DNA from: Plantago ovata
Lineage: Eukaryota > Streptophyta > Magnoliopsida > Lamiales > Plantaginaceae
Length of the DNA stretch: 64,000 nt
Reading direction: 5' to 3'
Assembly (NCBI GenBank): GCA_028274465.1
Contig: CM051456.1
Span: 50,087,011 to 50,151,010, forward strand
Below the pieces are notes generated by a model. That model made no database searches. It was not told the DNA's origin and was given only the letters and a program-made list of their open reading frames with translations. Within the stretch, counting starts at the first letter, position 1. Every line of letters starts with the position of its first letter. Position numbers and translations under genes: made by a program. This document shows, in pieces, positions 45,072-56,661 of this stretch.

Positions 45072-46951
45072 AACTCCCCAAACCGAACCTTTGCTTGTCC
45101 TCAAGCAACTAAGCTAGACTCTAATGCAAAAAACAATGCAACACAAAAAATGGAGTCTCATGCCAAATGAAATGAACTAATCTATTGAATCTATCAAAAA
45201 ACTTATGAACAAAAACCATACAAATCATAACATGGATATTGGTTGAAGAATGCCTCGTTTGACTCATACACATTCACATATGCACTATGTTAAACAAGAT
45301 AGTTTCTCGTAACATTCTCTACCTGGACCTAGTCAGTGACGACGTAATGAAACATGTTAAAATACGAATGGTTGTCCCGTGCCTATGAAACTAAGGACTT
45401 ACTACTGTTCACCAAGTTAAGACTTTTCCTCAAAGAGGTCGAGCCAATACTGGCTCTCATCAAACGAAGGAGGGTTCCCTAAAAAAGATAACACTCCCCT
45501 ATTCTACCCATCTCTCAAGCAAAGCCTTAAACTATTCACCACTTCTTGAATGGCAGGACGAGGGTGGTCTAGAACAGATGACACTCAAACAAATAAAAGA
45601 CAAAAAATTACAACTCGATTACGAACATTGCAAGAATTGAAAAACGAGACAAACATTTTGCTAAACTGCTTTTTGGCTTCTTTTTTTTTTGGCCCCTTCC
45701 TTGCTTTTTTGGGGTCTTTTTTTCTTTTTTTCTTTTCCAGATTTTTTCTTTTTCCCGGAATTGTTTTCCTTTCTTTTCGACTTTTTTTATAGCCAGCAGT
45801 AGCACAACGGAAAAGAAATTACAATGACACACAAACGACCTCCCCAAACCTATTTGAAAGAATAGGTTGGAATACAAACTTTACGAAAAAGGAAAATAAA
45901 CTCACAACACTCAAAATTGAAAAACAAGTCTAATGATAGCGTAACCCCCTCCCCAAACCTATTCGAAAGAATAGGTTGCAAACAAAGGATCACACAATAT
46001 CACACTACCTCCTTCTTAGGCATTTAGCAATCTCAAAGCAAGGTGAAGACTTGTTGCCTCTTAGGTACATAATTACTCGGGAAAACAACCATAAGGTCCT
46101 AACATGCATCATCCTATTATAAAGGCCTTCGTAACCGTAGTAGAGAAAACACCACTAAGTGATGTCGAAACTACCAAGCTTCACTAAGTGCAAACATAAA
46201 TGTGACAAGCCAAGCGAGAAAAACCTCAAACAAATTCATAGAGATGAAGCATATGATTAATGTCATAATTAGTTAATCTACCCAATAAAAAAGTTCAAAA
46301 AATTTGACAATAAACTCCACATAAAACATGCAAGACTATACTAGGATGAATGTAGTATATGCAACTAAATACTAAGAAAGCGATAAACGTGCAAGGTAAA
46401 CGTGCAAATGCAAATGCAAACAAAAGGTTTCACGAGTAATCACAAGCAAAACAAGTACAGGAATACCCAGCGATAACCCCCCCCAAACCTGAACGTCGTC
46501 GCTCGTCCCGAACGTCGAAAGTGGATTAGAAGGTGAAAGCTATCTTGTATATGTGACCTATATTACTCAATCAAACTCGTGAGAAAACAAAACGGACGAT
46601 AAACGAGGTAAAAAGATCGATAATTTAGCATAATAGGAGAAAATCGAGTTTCCGAACGGAAATCCGGATCTCTGGGTTTATTGGATGCCCGCGGCGAACC
46701 GCCCCAGATGGGGGGCGATTCGCCTGGGGCGTCCAGAACGTCCCAGGCGGCCTGGTCTTGCCAGGAGAATCGCCCCACATGGGGGCCGGTTCGCCTGGCA
46801 TTTCCAGACTCCTGGAGACGCCTTTTTCCTCCCAAAATGCAAAATTATCATCTTAAAACCTATTTTATCACCAAAAACACACGAAAAATAAATATGCATG
46901 CAATGCAAGAAAGCGATAAAACTAAACTACATGCGACCATTGCCACTAATG
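45072..46951 (-). other. 3' non-coding region of element F
   Basis: It contains the polypurine tract, pre-tract hairpin (45091-45108), hairpins at 45847-45868 (one arm base changed) and 45956-45977, the T-rich tract, and a GC-motif cluster at 46685-46800. It shares gttatcgctggg next to the gttcgggacg block with element D and with 9897-10060. Confidence 0.6.
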
Positions 46952-47860
46952 TTATCCATTATCAAATGGAAACGAATCTTGTGCATCTGTTCCATTACTC
47001 CTCGCATCTTGGGAACCATCCTTGGCTCCTCTCCGTATCTGCTCAAGCAAGTCCATGATTCCCTGAAAACTAAAATTAACAAAACCAAGAAAAACAAAAT
47101 CTAAAAAATAACTTTGGGAATCAGATGGAAAATAAAAAGAGTAAAGATGATCAAAACTCCTTTGGGACTCATAGGTGGGTGCATGGACCAGAACGTAGGA
47201 GTCAAGATCAAGAGTATCTGCCGCAATTGATTCAAAGACACCAAAATCTTCAGAGATTGGCTCCTTGACCTCAACACAACTCACGCCATCACCTTCTGAC
47301 TCAAGTGAAGCAATGGATTCAGTTATCACTTCCTCCACGACTTCCTCTTGACCAATAACCTCGACATCCGCAAGTAAGGACGTGGAATCCAAGCTAAGCA
47401 CTGAGGAGACTTCATCAATGGATTCTTCTCCACATTCCCCTTCATCGGCAATGTCGATTTCTGGTGGCTGACTACTAAATCGAGACGTCCATGCCCTTGA
47501 CCCGGGAGGTGAGTCCCTATCCCAATGTTCCAGAAACTTGCTGGTTACTTCACCCCAAGTGTGCAATGATTTTTCCGGCGGGATTCTGAGCCATCTTCGA
47601 GCGCACCCTTTCAAGGCTCCCATAAATCCTCTCATACAAAGTTGCTCATGTGATAAAATAACCCCCTCCTCATTCTCACGAGGTATCCTCAACACTCCTT
47701 CCTCGTACGTGTCTAAGAACCCTCTTGGATCATCACCCATTGAAAACGTGGAGAGAATGGAATAGTACGAAGGATCAAAGTCATAATTCCTGCAATCGTC
47801 ATCCAATGTTATGCAAGGCCCTCGAGGCATCACATACCGGGGCAACGGAGGTTGACTCAT
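46952..47860 (-). CDS. Gag-like protein of element F (302 aa)
   Basis: Residues ~40-120 form a retrotransposon gag-type domain (FSMGDDPRGFLDTYEEGVLRIP, QLCMRGFMGALKGCARRWLRIP, SLHTWGEVTSKFLEHW). It then diverges into an acidic Glu/Ser-rich stretch and an aromatic C-terminus (FVFLGFVNFSFQGIMDLLEQIRRG). There is no zinc knuckle and no protease, so it is shorter than a normal Gag. The frame is fully open. Possible roles include a stand-alone capsid-like protein packaged with a helper, or a relic that by chance is uninterrupted. It lies about 310 bp inside the primer site. Confidence 0.65.
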   Translation of the reverse strand: MSQPPLPRYVMPRGPCITLDDDCRNYDFDPSYYSILSTFSMGDDPRGFLDTYEEGVLRIPRENEEGVILSHEQLCMRGFMGALKGCARRWLRIPPEKSLHTWGEVTSKFLEHWDRDSPPGSRAWTSRFSSQPPEIDIADEGECGEESIDEVSSVLSLDSTSLLADVEVIGQEEVVEEVITESIASLESEGDGVSCVEVKEPISEDFGVFESIAADTLDLDSYVLVHAPTYESQRSFDHLYSFYFPSDSQSYFLDFVFLGFVNFSFQGIMDLLEQIRRGAKDGSQDARSNGTDAQDSFPFDNG

Positions 47861-48168
47861 CCTTTCATATGACTAGTTTCTGCACACGAGGAAACAAGAA
47901 ACCAAGGAGCAGAATCCACAAAAGAAAAACAAAAATTTGCAAAGAAAAACACAAAGAGTGCAATCAAACACAATGTAATCAAGAACTTCGAGAGCACAAG
48001 CACGCAAGGTAACAGAGATCAGATTAGATGCATTTTCTGAAAAAGATAGGGGGGAAGAAATAGGGTAAGAAAGTGAGATTTTCTGAGAGCAAACCCCCAG
48101 AGCATGTTCTTCTGTAGGGAACTGAATGCTGAAAATATAGATAAGCTAAACAGAAAAAAGGAGTATAG

Positions 48169-48186
48169 TCCCCGGCAACGACGCCA
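48169..48186 (-). other. Primer binding site of element F (one mismatch)
   Basis: The minus strand reads TGGCGTCGTTGCCGGGGA, with a C-to-T change at the sixth base of the tRNA-Asp complement. Confidence 0.8.
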
Positions 48187-48189
48187 ATT

Positions 48190-49376
48190 TCATGAACTGG
48201 AATTTGTCAGATTCAATTAATCAAATAAATTTATTTTTAGCCAAAGGCAATTCACAACTACAACGAAAACCGTAGTGTAGCAGTAAAATAACCTCGAGTG
48301 TCGATCTCTAAGGACTATAACTAGCTTTATCTAATTTAACTTAAACTATAAAATCAACAAACGACTTAGCACAGATTTTTTTTATCAAGATAATGGAAGT
48401 TAGTGATAGTATGATCATTCAAAGATAGCAGGTTAATAATCATGCATGAAGTACCCGATCGTTTGCATAGAGGTCTAAGATCATGAATTGTCCAATGTGT
48501 TCCGTTCAATTCAACACTACGAAGATACAGGGCTTAGATAGATCAAAGAAATAAAGCAATAACTCAAAGTCTGATTCGCATTACCGCCATCATGCATAAT
48601 TAAGAACCCTCGCTAAGAAATCACATAATATCACCAACGATAGATTTAGCTACTCATAGATGTCATGCAATCAACAGAAATCAAAGCAAGATTGAATGAA
48701 AACATGTTGAAAGATATAAATATAAATAGAAAAATCGTGAGATACAATGTTACCGTCGAAGGTTGTCAATCTCCGAAGATTCGCGAACTCACAAGCTCCA
48801 AATTGATAAGAAAAATAGTCTCCTATGCTAAGAATTCCCAGAACAGGCTCTGGAGAATTCCTACCAAAAACTAATGAGAAAGGTATGAAAAAAGGTCTGA
48901 GAAGGTATGAAAAAACGTAGAGAAACTACAACTATATATAGGAGTTCGGAACGCGTGGGGCCAGTCGCCCCACACACCGGGCGAACCGCCTGGTGTGGGG
49001 CGAACCACCCCACATCCCGGGTGAATCGCCCGGGATCTCCAGTCGGTGAGGAATGCGTTTTTGGATTTCTTCTCCTTTCCGGACTCGAATTTTGCCTTCT
49101 AGTGACCTTTAAGCCTTGAAACTCGACCCCTAGACTTCAAATCCGATACGGAACCTTCTAGATACTCCAAAAATGTCCTCAGAACACCGATTCTTCGTTC
49201 TCTTCAATATAATTGCCCGTAAAACACGTTTTTCACCTAAAACCTGTAAAATGCAAACTAAAGGGAAACGTGACACTATTCTAATAAAATGCACTATAAT
49301 ATAGATAAATTAACATAGAGGATAGCTAAAATAGGTGAAAAAGACTCGAATGAAGGTGTAAAATACACGTTCATCA
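48190..49376 (-). repeat. 5' LTR of element F (1,187 bp)
   Basis: It begins TCATGAACTGG (usual TGATGAAC with one change at the terminal dinucleotide) and ends ACACGTTCATCA. GC motif cluster at 48954-49035 next to tatatag. Confidence 0.88.
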
Positions 49377-50587
49377 GTAGTGCAGAGGTAAGATGACCTC
49401 GAGTGTCAATCTCTAGGGACTTAACTAGCTTTAACTAAATATCTAACTATATAAATTCAGAAAACAAATTTAACAATGCTCGACTTAACAATATATGATG
49501 AGAGTTGGTGATAGTACTCTCATTCTAAGCATCGGGTTCTAATTATGCATGAAACTGCAACTCGTACTGCTTTAAAAGTAATTTGAATTAACAAATACCA
49601 AAAGACAGATTTGTAGACGTGTATTTTGAAAGCTTTCTATCTATACTAATACTTAGCTAAGGTTGTCAGGCTTAGTTCAAGCAGTACATGATAATTATAA
49701 TTATTGAATCGATGATCTTGAATTGTCCTAGTGTTTCTAACACTTTCATACGAAGATATTGGCTTAGTCGGATCAAATAATCGAATTAAAATAATTATAC
49801 AAGTAAAAGACTCAGAAACTCAATCATGCACAATATGAACCCTAGCTACGAATTTACATACTATCACCAACTAGAAACTTAGCTACTCATATCAAAATCG
49901 AAATCAACACAAGCAATCATATATGAAAACATCATTCAATTGAAAGATAGAGTATGAAAAAGGTGAGATACAAAGTTACCACCGAGGGTTGTCAATCTCC
50001 GGTGAATTGCTAAACTCACAAGTATCTAGCAAGGTGAGAACAAAAGATGTCCGAATCTCTACCTTGGTGCTCCAAATTGCTAAGATAATGTAGTTCTAAG
50101 AGAAAAAATACCCAGAACAAGCTCTAGGGTTTATGTCTACAAAACTATGATCTAAGATATGAAAATTTGCAACTACAAAATATATATATAGCTTTCGGAA
50201 CCTCCCAGGCGGACCGCCGGACACAAGGCGGACTGCCTGGGGTGCCAGGCGGTGCGCCTGGCACGGGCAGAAAGTTGCCCGTGCTCTTCTTCCTCCAAAT
50301 CTTCGTTTTTTGGGCCTTGGGCACGGTTTTGAGCTCCGAAACTTGGTCTTTTGGCCTGGAAACTCGTCCCGGTACTTCTTGACACACCACGGGTGATCTC
50401 ATTGCACCAAAACTTCAATGTTTCGCCATGATTCATATCCAAAAGTGCGATTTTCACCTAAATCCTGAAAATATCAAAGAAAATGGAAACGTGACACTAT
50501 TCTAACAAAATGCACTAAAATGCATGCAAGAGGATAGCTAAATTAGTGAAAAAGACCCGAACGATAGTGTAAAAAATAATGTCATCA
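49377..50587 (-). repeat. Remainder of element D 5' LTR
   Basis: Homologous to 22003-22278 plus 25676-26567 of the 3' LTR, up to the end GTCATCA. GC motif at 50205-50272 upstream (in sense) of tatatag. Confidence 0.88.
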
Positions 50588-53500
50588 AAGAGATTGAAGC
50601 CTTCTACAATGATTTCAGAAATGAGAGGATGAAGAAAGGAGAGATTGCTCATGTAACTTTGAATAAGTTCACAAAGAGGAAACATCTATGTCACTCACTT
50701 GGTCTAGTAGCAAGTCTACTCATCAAAGTATTAGACTCCCAAGTCGGAGGAATAGACCAAGTCGGCCTGAGAAGATGGTCGTTGCTGATGCATATATATG
50801 AAAACAAGACTGACATCAACTGGGCTAAATACATTTTCAACAGATTTGTTGACTGAAGTTACAAAATTCAAAGTTAAGGTTGAAGACAATACTGTCTCAC
50901 CTATTTTCCCAGTGATGTATGGACTGAAAATCTGTTACATCCTTGAACATTTCCAGATCCAGCTTAGAAACCCATTGTCGATTAAGAAATCAGTATGCAA
51001 TGTGGGAAGAGCTTTTTACAGGCTGAATGGACCCAAGGTTGCTGACAAACAGTCTAAGAAAGCAACAGAGTCCAATGTTGCTAATACTATTGCTGTTGAT
51101 AATACTGCTGCGGTTGCTGACACTAAAGCACCCAGCAAAAGATCAAAGAAGAAGAGAAAAGCTGATGATGATACTCAAACTGCAGCTTCATCAGCTGATC
51201 CTGTTCCTAAGAAGGTAGGGACAAAGACCTTCCCAAGGAAGAAAACAACAGCAATATCTGTGTCGGTCGTCCATGTTATACAGGACGATGATACACCAGT
51301 GGTTTGCTTCAGCAAACCACTGTAGTAGATGTTGCAGAGGTACTTGCTGAAGCCTCTGCAAATCCAATAAATTTTGATCCATCTACTAAAGCAAGACCAC
51401 AAGGAAGTGGAAATGAAATTCCTGCCTTAGAAAGATTAGAAGATGTCTACATTGTAGATAATCTAGATGACACAACACTTGAACCAGCAAGTGATACTGC
51501 TGCAGACCTCAGAAAGGCTGCACTTGCTGAAAATGTTGCCAGCAAAGCAACAGAAGAAAAAGAGACAGTTGTCGAAACAACAACTAGTCAAGACCAAGAA
51601 GTTGCTGAAGCTGCAACTACTGAAGAACCAGTTGCTGAAACTGCAACTGTTCAAGTTCAAGAGTTTGCTGAAACTCATCAAGAAACATCATTTGACGACG
51701 CATCTCATGATGCTGAGAATGTAAGATCGAGTTCACCACTCACTTCTATTGACAAAGTCCAACTAGTACTGACTGACCTAAGCCAGCAAATGGACATGGA
51801 GATTGATGACAACTCCAACAAGTCAGTGGACCTCTTTATGACTAGTAGTGAACTTAGAGGTCTCGATGTTTCTGTTCAACTTGTCCACTCAGAGACAAGG
51901 GAGATTGCTGATGTTGCACAGCTTACTCAGTTAGAGAAAGAAAAGAAGTCTGCTCAAGGTCAAGTCCCAGATAATGCAGAAGCAATCGATGTTGAAAGGA
52001 CTGAGTCACCACCTGTCATTCTTCAGCAGGTAGTTAACTTAGAAATAAGCAAAACTTCTTTATCTGATACTTTATCTTTAGCTAACACTATTGTTTCTTT
52101 AAACAATTCTCAAGATACAAGACAGAAGGTTGTTGAAACTTCTGCACCAGAATCTACAACTCCTGCTCAGCAGGTAGATGAAAATTTTGGTAACTTTACT
52201 AAGTTTAAAAGCTTAGTACTTGTATCTAACAAAGTGTTATTTCAGGATGAACAAAACAAGGATGCTGCTACAACTCCTGAAGAAATGGAAGTAGTTCCTG
52301 CACAACTAAGTGTGCAACATGAGCTTGCTGAGAACCAGCAGGTAATTCATGTTACAGTTTTAGACTCTAAAACTACTTTCCAAAACCTTCCTGAAAATAA
52401 CTTTGCTTTTATTCAGGCTCAAAAGGAGATAAAAGAAGCGATTCTCATCACAGAAGTCCATGAAGTTAGTTCAGCAGAACTGTACTCAAACTTCAAGAGA
52501 AACACTTTGACCAGAGTTGCTAAGTCTGTCAGCAACTGGCAAAGGTACAGAAGAATGGACTTCTCAGATCTTCACATCCATCTCTCAAACGAAAAGAAGA
52601 GAAACTCTCTCAACAAGCTCGAGACGTTTGTACACTCTATACTTCCTAAAGAGCTATCGTATTCTCAGCAAATGAATGCTAATCTGGTTGTCACAATCAG
52701 AGAGAATATGAAAGCTAAGTTCAAGAGTGCCTCTCCAGCTGCACAAGTCAGGCCAAATACAAACATCTCGAGTTAGTTATTCTAACAGATGATGATGAAG
52801 AAGAAGAGGATGAAAATGTCCCTAAAGATACAAGTGATGATGAATCAAAATATTCTAAGGACAGTAAGGACCACGATGATGACAATCAAGGTCCTAGAAC
52901 AAATGCTGGCGGAGAAAAGTTGTCAGTTGCTGATCAAGAAGATCAAACGCAAGCTGAAAACCAAGAAGCTGAACAAACTCCCAGTCAGCAATAGGAATCT
53001 GCTTCAACTCCTGCTGACAAAACTACTCCAGCAACTGAACAAGTTGCTGAGACTGAAGAAGAGTATGCTAGAAAGCGGGCTGAAATGCCTAAAGGAAAAG
53101 CAAAGCTTTCTGATGCCGAGTTAGCCTTACTCGAAGCTCAGGTCACTAATTCAAATCATGAGGAAGATGAAAATCTTGATGAACATTATCAAAGAGCAAT
53201 ACATAATTGTCTACAAATTCATGACAGAAGTACTCAACAATTAGACATTGCTCAATCTTCAGAAGTGAACAACTTGGAAGATTCCTCCCTTCCACCTACT
53301 ACTGGTGAAACTCCATTCGTTGAGTCTCAAGAGTTGCCTTCAGCAACCACTCAACCAAAAGTCTCTGAGGCAAAAGATTTAGGCGTCAAGGTTGTTGGCC
53401 TTGATGAACCTGATTAGAAAGAAGACTTGTCAGATTTCTCAGCAAATGAAGAAGAAAAGGCAAAGAAAATAGAACCAAAAGTGGTAGAAATTCCTCCAGC

Positions 53501-54148
53501 ATCCAGTAATTCTGATGAAGGAGATGAGGAAAGAAGCCGCTTGCTAAGAAACGATGACCATATTTCCACAGAACTTAATGTTCACTCACTTACTCCCTCT
53601 TTAGTGTCGTTCCCAAACGTTGAGGAGTTTACTCCGAGAACTAAAGCACTAATGGATGTTCACAAAGCATGCCAAGAAGAGGATGATGCACTGCTTGCTG
53701 AGAGTCCACTGAATATCGAAAAGATACTGACTACTGTGCTGAGACGCACTACTACTCTTACCATAGCTCAAAAAGATATAAGTCTACATCACAAGAGCTA
53801 TGAAGATGATGTCATCAAAGCACTCAAGCTAGCTAAAAGTGCATTAACAAAGGCTCAGGCAATCATGGAAGAAAAAGTAAACAGTGAGCGACGACATGAG
53901 GAGAATTTGGCGTTTATCAAGGAAGAAATGTCTAAGATGAGTTCTGATCAGCAAGACATGATTCTTAAGTACAACAGCCTTCATACTCTTGCTGAAAATT
54001 GCAATGAGTTTTTCTCTATTCACATCAAACCGATGATGCAATCCATGTCTAAGGGGAAAGATTCGAGGAAAAAGTCTTCAAAAGACAAATCATCTGCTAC
54101 TCCCTCTTCAGCTCCACTAAAGTTGCCTAGACCGCCACCTAGAGAACC
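50588..54148 (+). pseudogene. Sirevirus env-like ORF, middle and C-terminal part
   Basis: Continues the ORF cut at 21924: IEAFYNDFRNERMKKG, KRKHLCHSLGLV, then a basic Lys-rich patch (KAPSKRSKKKRK). A long acidic region with VAE-rich repeats follows (largest open piece 51304-52776, 490 codons), then a coiled-coil-prone stretch (KSALTKAQAIMEEKVNSERRHEE) and FSIHIKPMMQSMSKGK. Frameshifts near 50850, 51300 and 52770, and in-frame TAGs at 52992-52994 and 53415-53417, break it. It runs straight into the LTR at 54149 with no polypurine tract; about 1.3 kb present in the other copy (12661-14007) is missing. Function of such ORFs is unknown; membrane spans are not evident. Confidence 0.72.
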
Positions 54149-55668
54149 TGTTAGGAAACTTGTAAATTTTGATGAGCAATTAACCATGCTAAATTAAGGA
54201 AAGTCCAGTAACTAGTACTCTTAAGGTCGATAGGAATTTAGAATTTTAAGGACATTGTAAAAGAGGAACGTTTGCTGAAGACTTAGTGTCGGTACTAGTT
54301 AGGTGCTTTAGTTAGCTGATGATGTACTTTGTTTTTACAAATGAACTATTGAAGCACTAGAACCGCTCAGAAACTTGAAGATTCGAAGACTGAAGACTTA
54401 AGAAGATTTCTGAAGATGGTATCTACAAAGGCACATGTTGCTCAGAAAGTGGAAATTTCAGCAACAGCTTGCATAAGTGAAAATCTATATGACAGAGTAG
54501 GTTGTGCTTGCTGATACTGAGACTGACCGCTTTCTGAAATACATATGTGACCTCCTTGCTGAAAGTACTTGCATTTGTGCTCCAACGTTCACATTTGAAT
54601 TTCATTCAGATGAACATTAAATGAAAAAGTAAGCATGCGAAGAACATGAAGACTAGAAGACGAATGAAGGACGCTGCTGAAAGTACAAAAGCAAGATAGT
54701 GACATATTAAGGAACCAAGCCTTAGAATTTGAAATTCAAACGGCTCCCTTGATTCACTATAAATAGAGGTCATCCGGCAAAGAGTTGAAGTGTGTCAACA
54801 ACGTGATCAAACTCTCACTTGGGCTTAAACACTCATCTTCCATACTCTTTACTGCCTATTGATCCGTTCCAAGACTTAAAGCTTGAAACAAAAGCTACTT
54901 GTGAAGAAGTAGAACATTCACGGCTAAGAAATTAGTTAAGTGTTCTTTCTTTGAACAAGAACAAGTCTTGATACCAGAAACAACTTAACTTGTTTACTGC
55001 AAAGTATTCCAAGTTTTGTTTCTTAGATAACTTGCTATAGCTGAATAAGTTATACTCAAGTCATCTCATCCCAAACCTCTCTAACTGATAAACACCCTTT
55101 TTCAGGCGTGAAATTCAGGGGGAATTAATCAAGCATAGTGTTGCTGATTATAAGTCCCAAGTTTGGTGGAGAACAAGGTTTCGTTCTCTAGTTAGGTTGG
55201 AAATGAAGCAAGTGTGCTTTGGTTTCTGAAGAATCGTTCTAGATAGGTGTTGTAAGGAACCTCAAACTTATCTTAGTGGATTCAGTCCTAGATAGGACAA
55301 AGTGGATTAGTTGAGAGATAACGCCACTCTTAGATACCACTATAAAAAGTGTTTGTGTGATTTACTTTACTGCATTTAGTTTTCAGCAAACTTAACTATT
55401 TGTACACTGTCACTCTGCTTACTTGCTGAAACACACACTTACTGAAAAGCACTTATTGTAGAAAGACTTCCGCACTCTGTTTTTAAAGTACCAGTAAAAC
55501 TCATTACTGAAAAGTAACTAGTACTTGCTGAGAAAGTTAAGTATCAGCAAACTCATTACTGAAAAGTAATAAGCTCTTGCTGAGAAAGTTTTTTAAACGA
55601 CGAAAGTTTGAAAAGACTATTCACCCCCCCCCCCTCTAGTTTTTTATTGTTGTTTAAAGGGACCAACA
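54149..55668 (+). repeat. Sirevirus LTR (1,520 bp)
   Basis: TGTTAGGAAAC...GGGACCAACA, homologous to 14008-15658 with internal deletions. TATA box at 54758-54765; terminal tandem pair at about 55485-55590; C run at 55624-55634. A primer site follows, so it sits as a 5' LTR to what comes next while also closing the env-like ORF. Confidence 0.9.
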
Positions 55669-55670
55669 AG

Positions 55671-55685
55671 TGGTATCGGAGCTGG
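55671..55685 (+). other. Copia primer binding site
   Basis: TGGTATCGGAGCTGG, close to the initiator-Met tRNA complement TGGTATCAGAGC, two bases after the LTR end. Confidence 0.75.
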
Positions 55686-55934
55686 AGGTTCTTTAACCTT
55701 CAACATTGAACCTAGATCCCCTTAGGTGCTTTCCGTAAATCACTCTCACTTGATCAGTTTGGTAGTCTTTTGCTGACAGGATGTCTTTAGGAGACGCTCA
55801 CGTTAATGAGGTGCATTGTTGGCCTCTTCAATATATGTGGTCTATTGCTCCCTTTAGCAACGTCGCTATGAACGCCTCTTCAATATCGCTAACACCACGT
55901 GGGACACCCATTGATATCTCTTTTGTACTATAGC
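55686..55934 (+). other. Sirevirus 5' untranslated remnant
   Basis: About 100-200 bp of leader-like sequence with an ATG context at 55780 (aggatgtctttaggagacgc) and no long frame. It then ends in unrelated sequence, including a 22-bp match to the left-end satellite (gtactatagctgaaactaacct, 55927-55948). Confidence 0.45.
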
Positions 55935-55948
55935 TGAAACTAACCTGA

Positions 55949-56661
55949 AAACAATCCGACCTCTGCTCATATCATATCACTTGCACACCAAACCCAAGAA
56001 TATGATGTAGAAGACACAGAGCGTTCAGAATTATTAACAAGATTAGAAAGATTAGTAACAAGAGAGACCTCCCAAGGGGAGAGATCACGATAGCAACACC
56101 AATTTTCACCATTGAGAATACGGTCAAAGATAACACAATCCTTATTTCTCTCCAAAGCATAAAGTTTGGGGAATAACTCTTTTAACAACAAACCTTTCCC
56201 TAACCAAGGATCTACCCAAAATCTAGTAGAAAGACCCACACCAACATTCTTACACACATTATTAAAAAAACAAGGAGATAAAGCCACTTTCAAAACAAGA
56301 TTTTTCCACCAAACAGACCACCAAGACCTACAAGACATCCCTTCCCTAACCCTTACAATATTGTCCCACACATTCCCATACTTTGACACTAAAACGTTTA
56401 CCCATAAAGCATTAGAGTTACCAAGCAAACCCAAATCCATTTTCCCAATAAAGCAAGATTGAACATATGAAGATTTTTAACCCCTAACCCACCCAACTCC
56501 TTAGACAAACAAACAAAATCCGACTTAATCCACGCAACTTTTTTACTTCCCCCCAAAGATCCTACCCAAAGGAAATTCCTTTGAAGAGAAGTAAGTTCAT
56601 GGATTATTATGTTATATACATAATTGCAGCAGGTTGAGATGATATGAATCTTAAAATACAT
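55949..56661 (-). pseudogene. LINE ORF2 fragment (post-RT region)
   Basis: Translates to the region after the RT palm of a plant L1: LQRNFLWVGSLGGSKKVAWIKSD, GGLGVKNLHMFNLALLGKW (56398-56661), then WSVWWKNLVLK and FWVDPWLG (55967-56440). A frameshift near 56420 separates them. It differs from the LINE at 22279. Ends are not resolvable. Confidence 0.75.

Larger units (their letters stand above)
44164..49376 (-). mobile_element. Element F: small gypsy element with a gag-like ORF
   Basis: 5' LTR 48190-49376, primer site 48169-48186, a single gag-like ORF 46952-47860, a conserved 3' region, and a truncated 3' LTR (44164-45071) that lacks about 230 bp at the chimeric junction. It is inserted in the 5' LTR of element D. 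No protease, RT or integrase: non-autonomous. Confidence 0.82.
21925..50587 (-). mobile_element. Element D: autonomous-type Ty3/gypsy retrotransposon with four nested insertions
   Basis: Read on the minus strand, it has a 5' LTR (50587 to 49377, then 44138-44105), a primer site (44084-44101), gag (43921 down to about 34243), protease, RT, RNase H and integrase (33910 to 29845), a 3' non-coding region, polypurine tract and 3' LTR (26567-21925). Four nested pieces are a LINE, a solo LTR, element E and element F. Without them it is roughly 10 kb. Flanks ATGAG (21920-21924) and AAGAG (50588-50592) agree at 4 of 5 bases, consistent with an aged 5-bp target duplication. The gene order and DLGASINLMP protease motif fit the Athila/Tat group. 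Confidence 0.85.
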
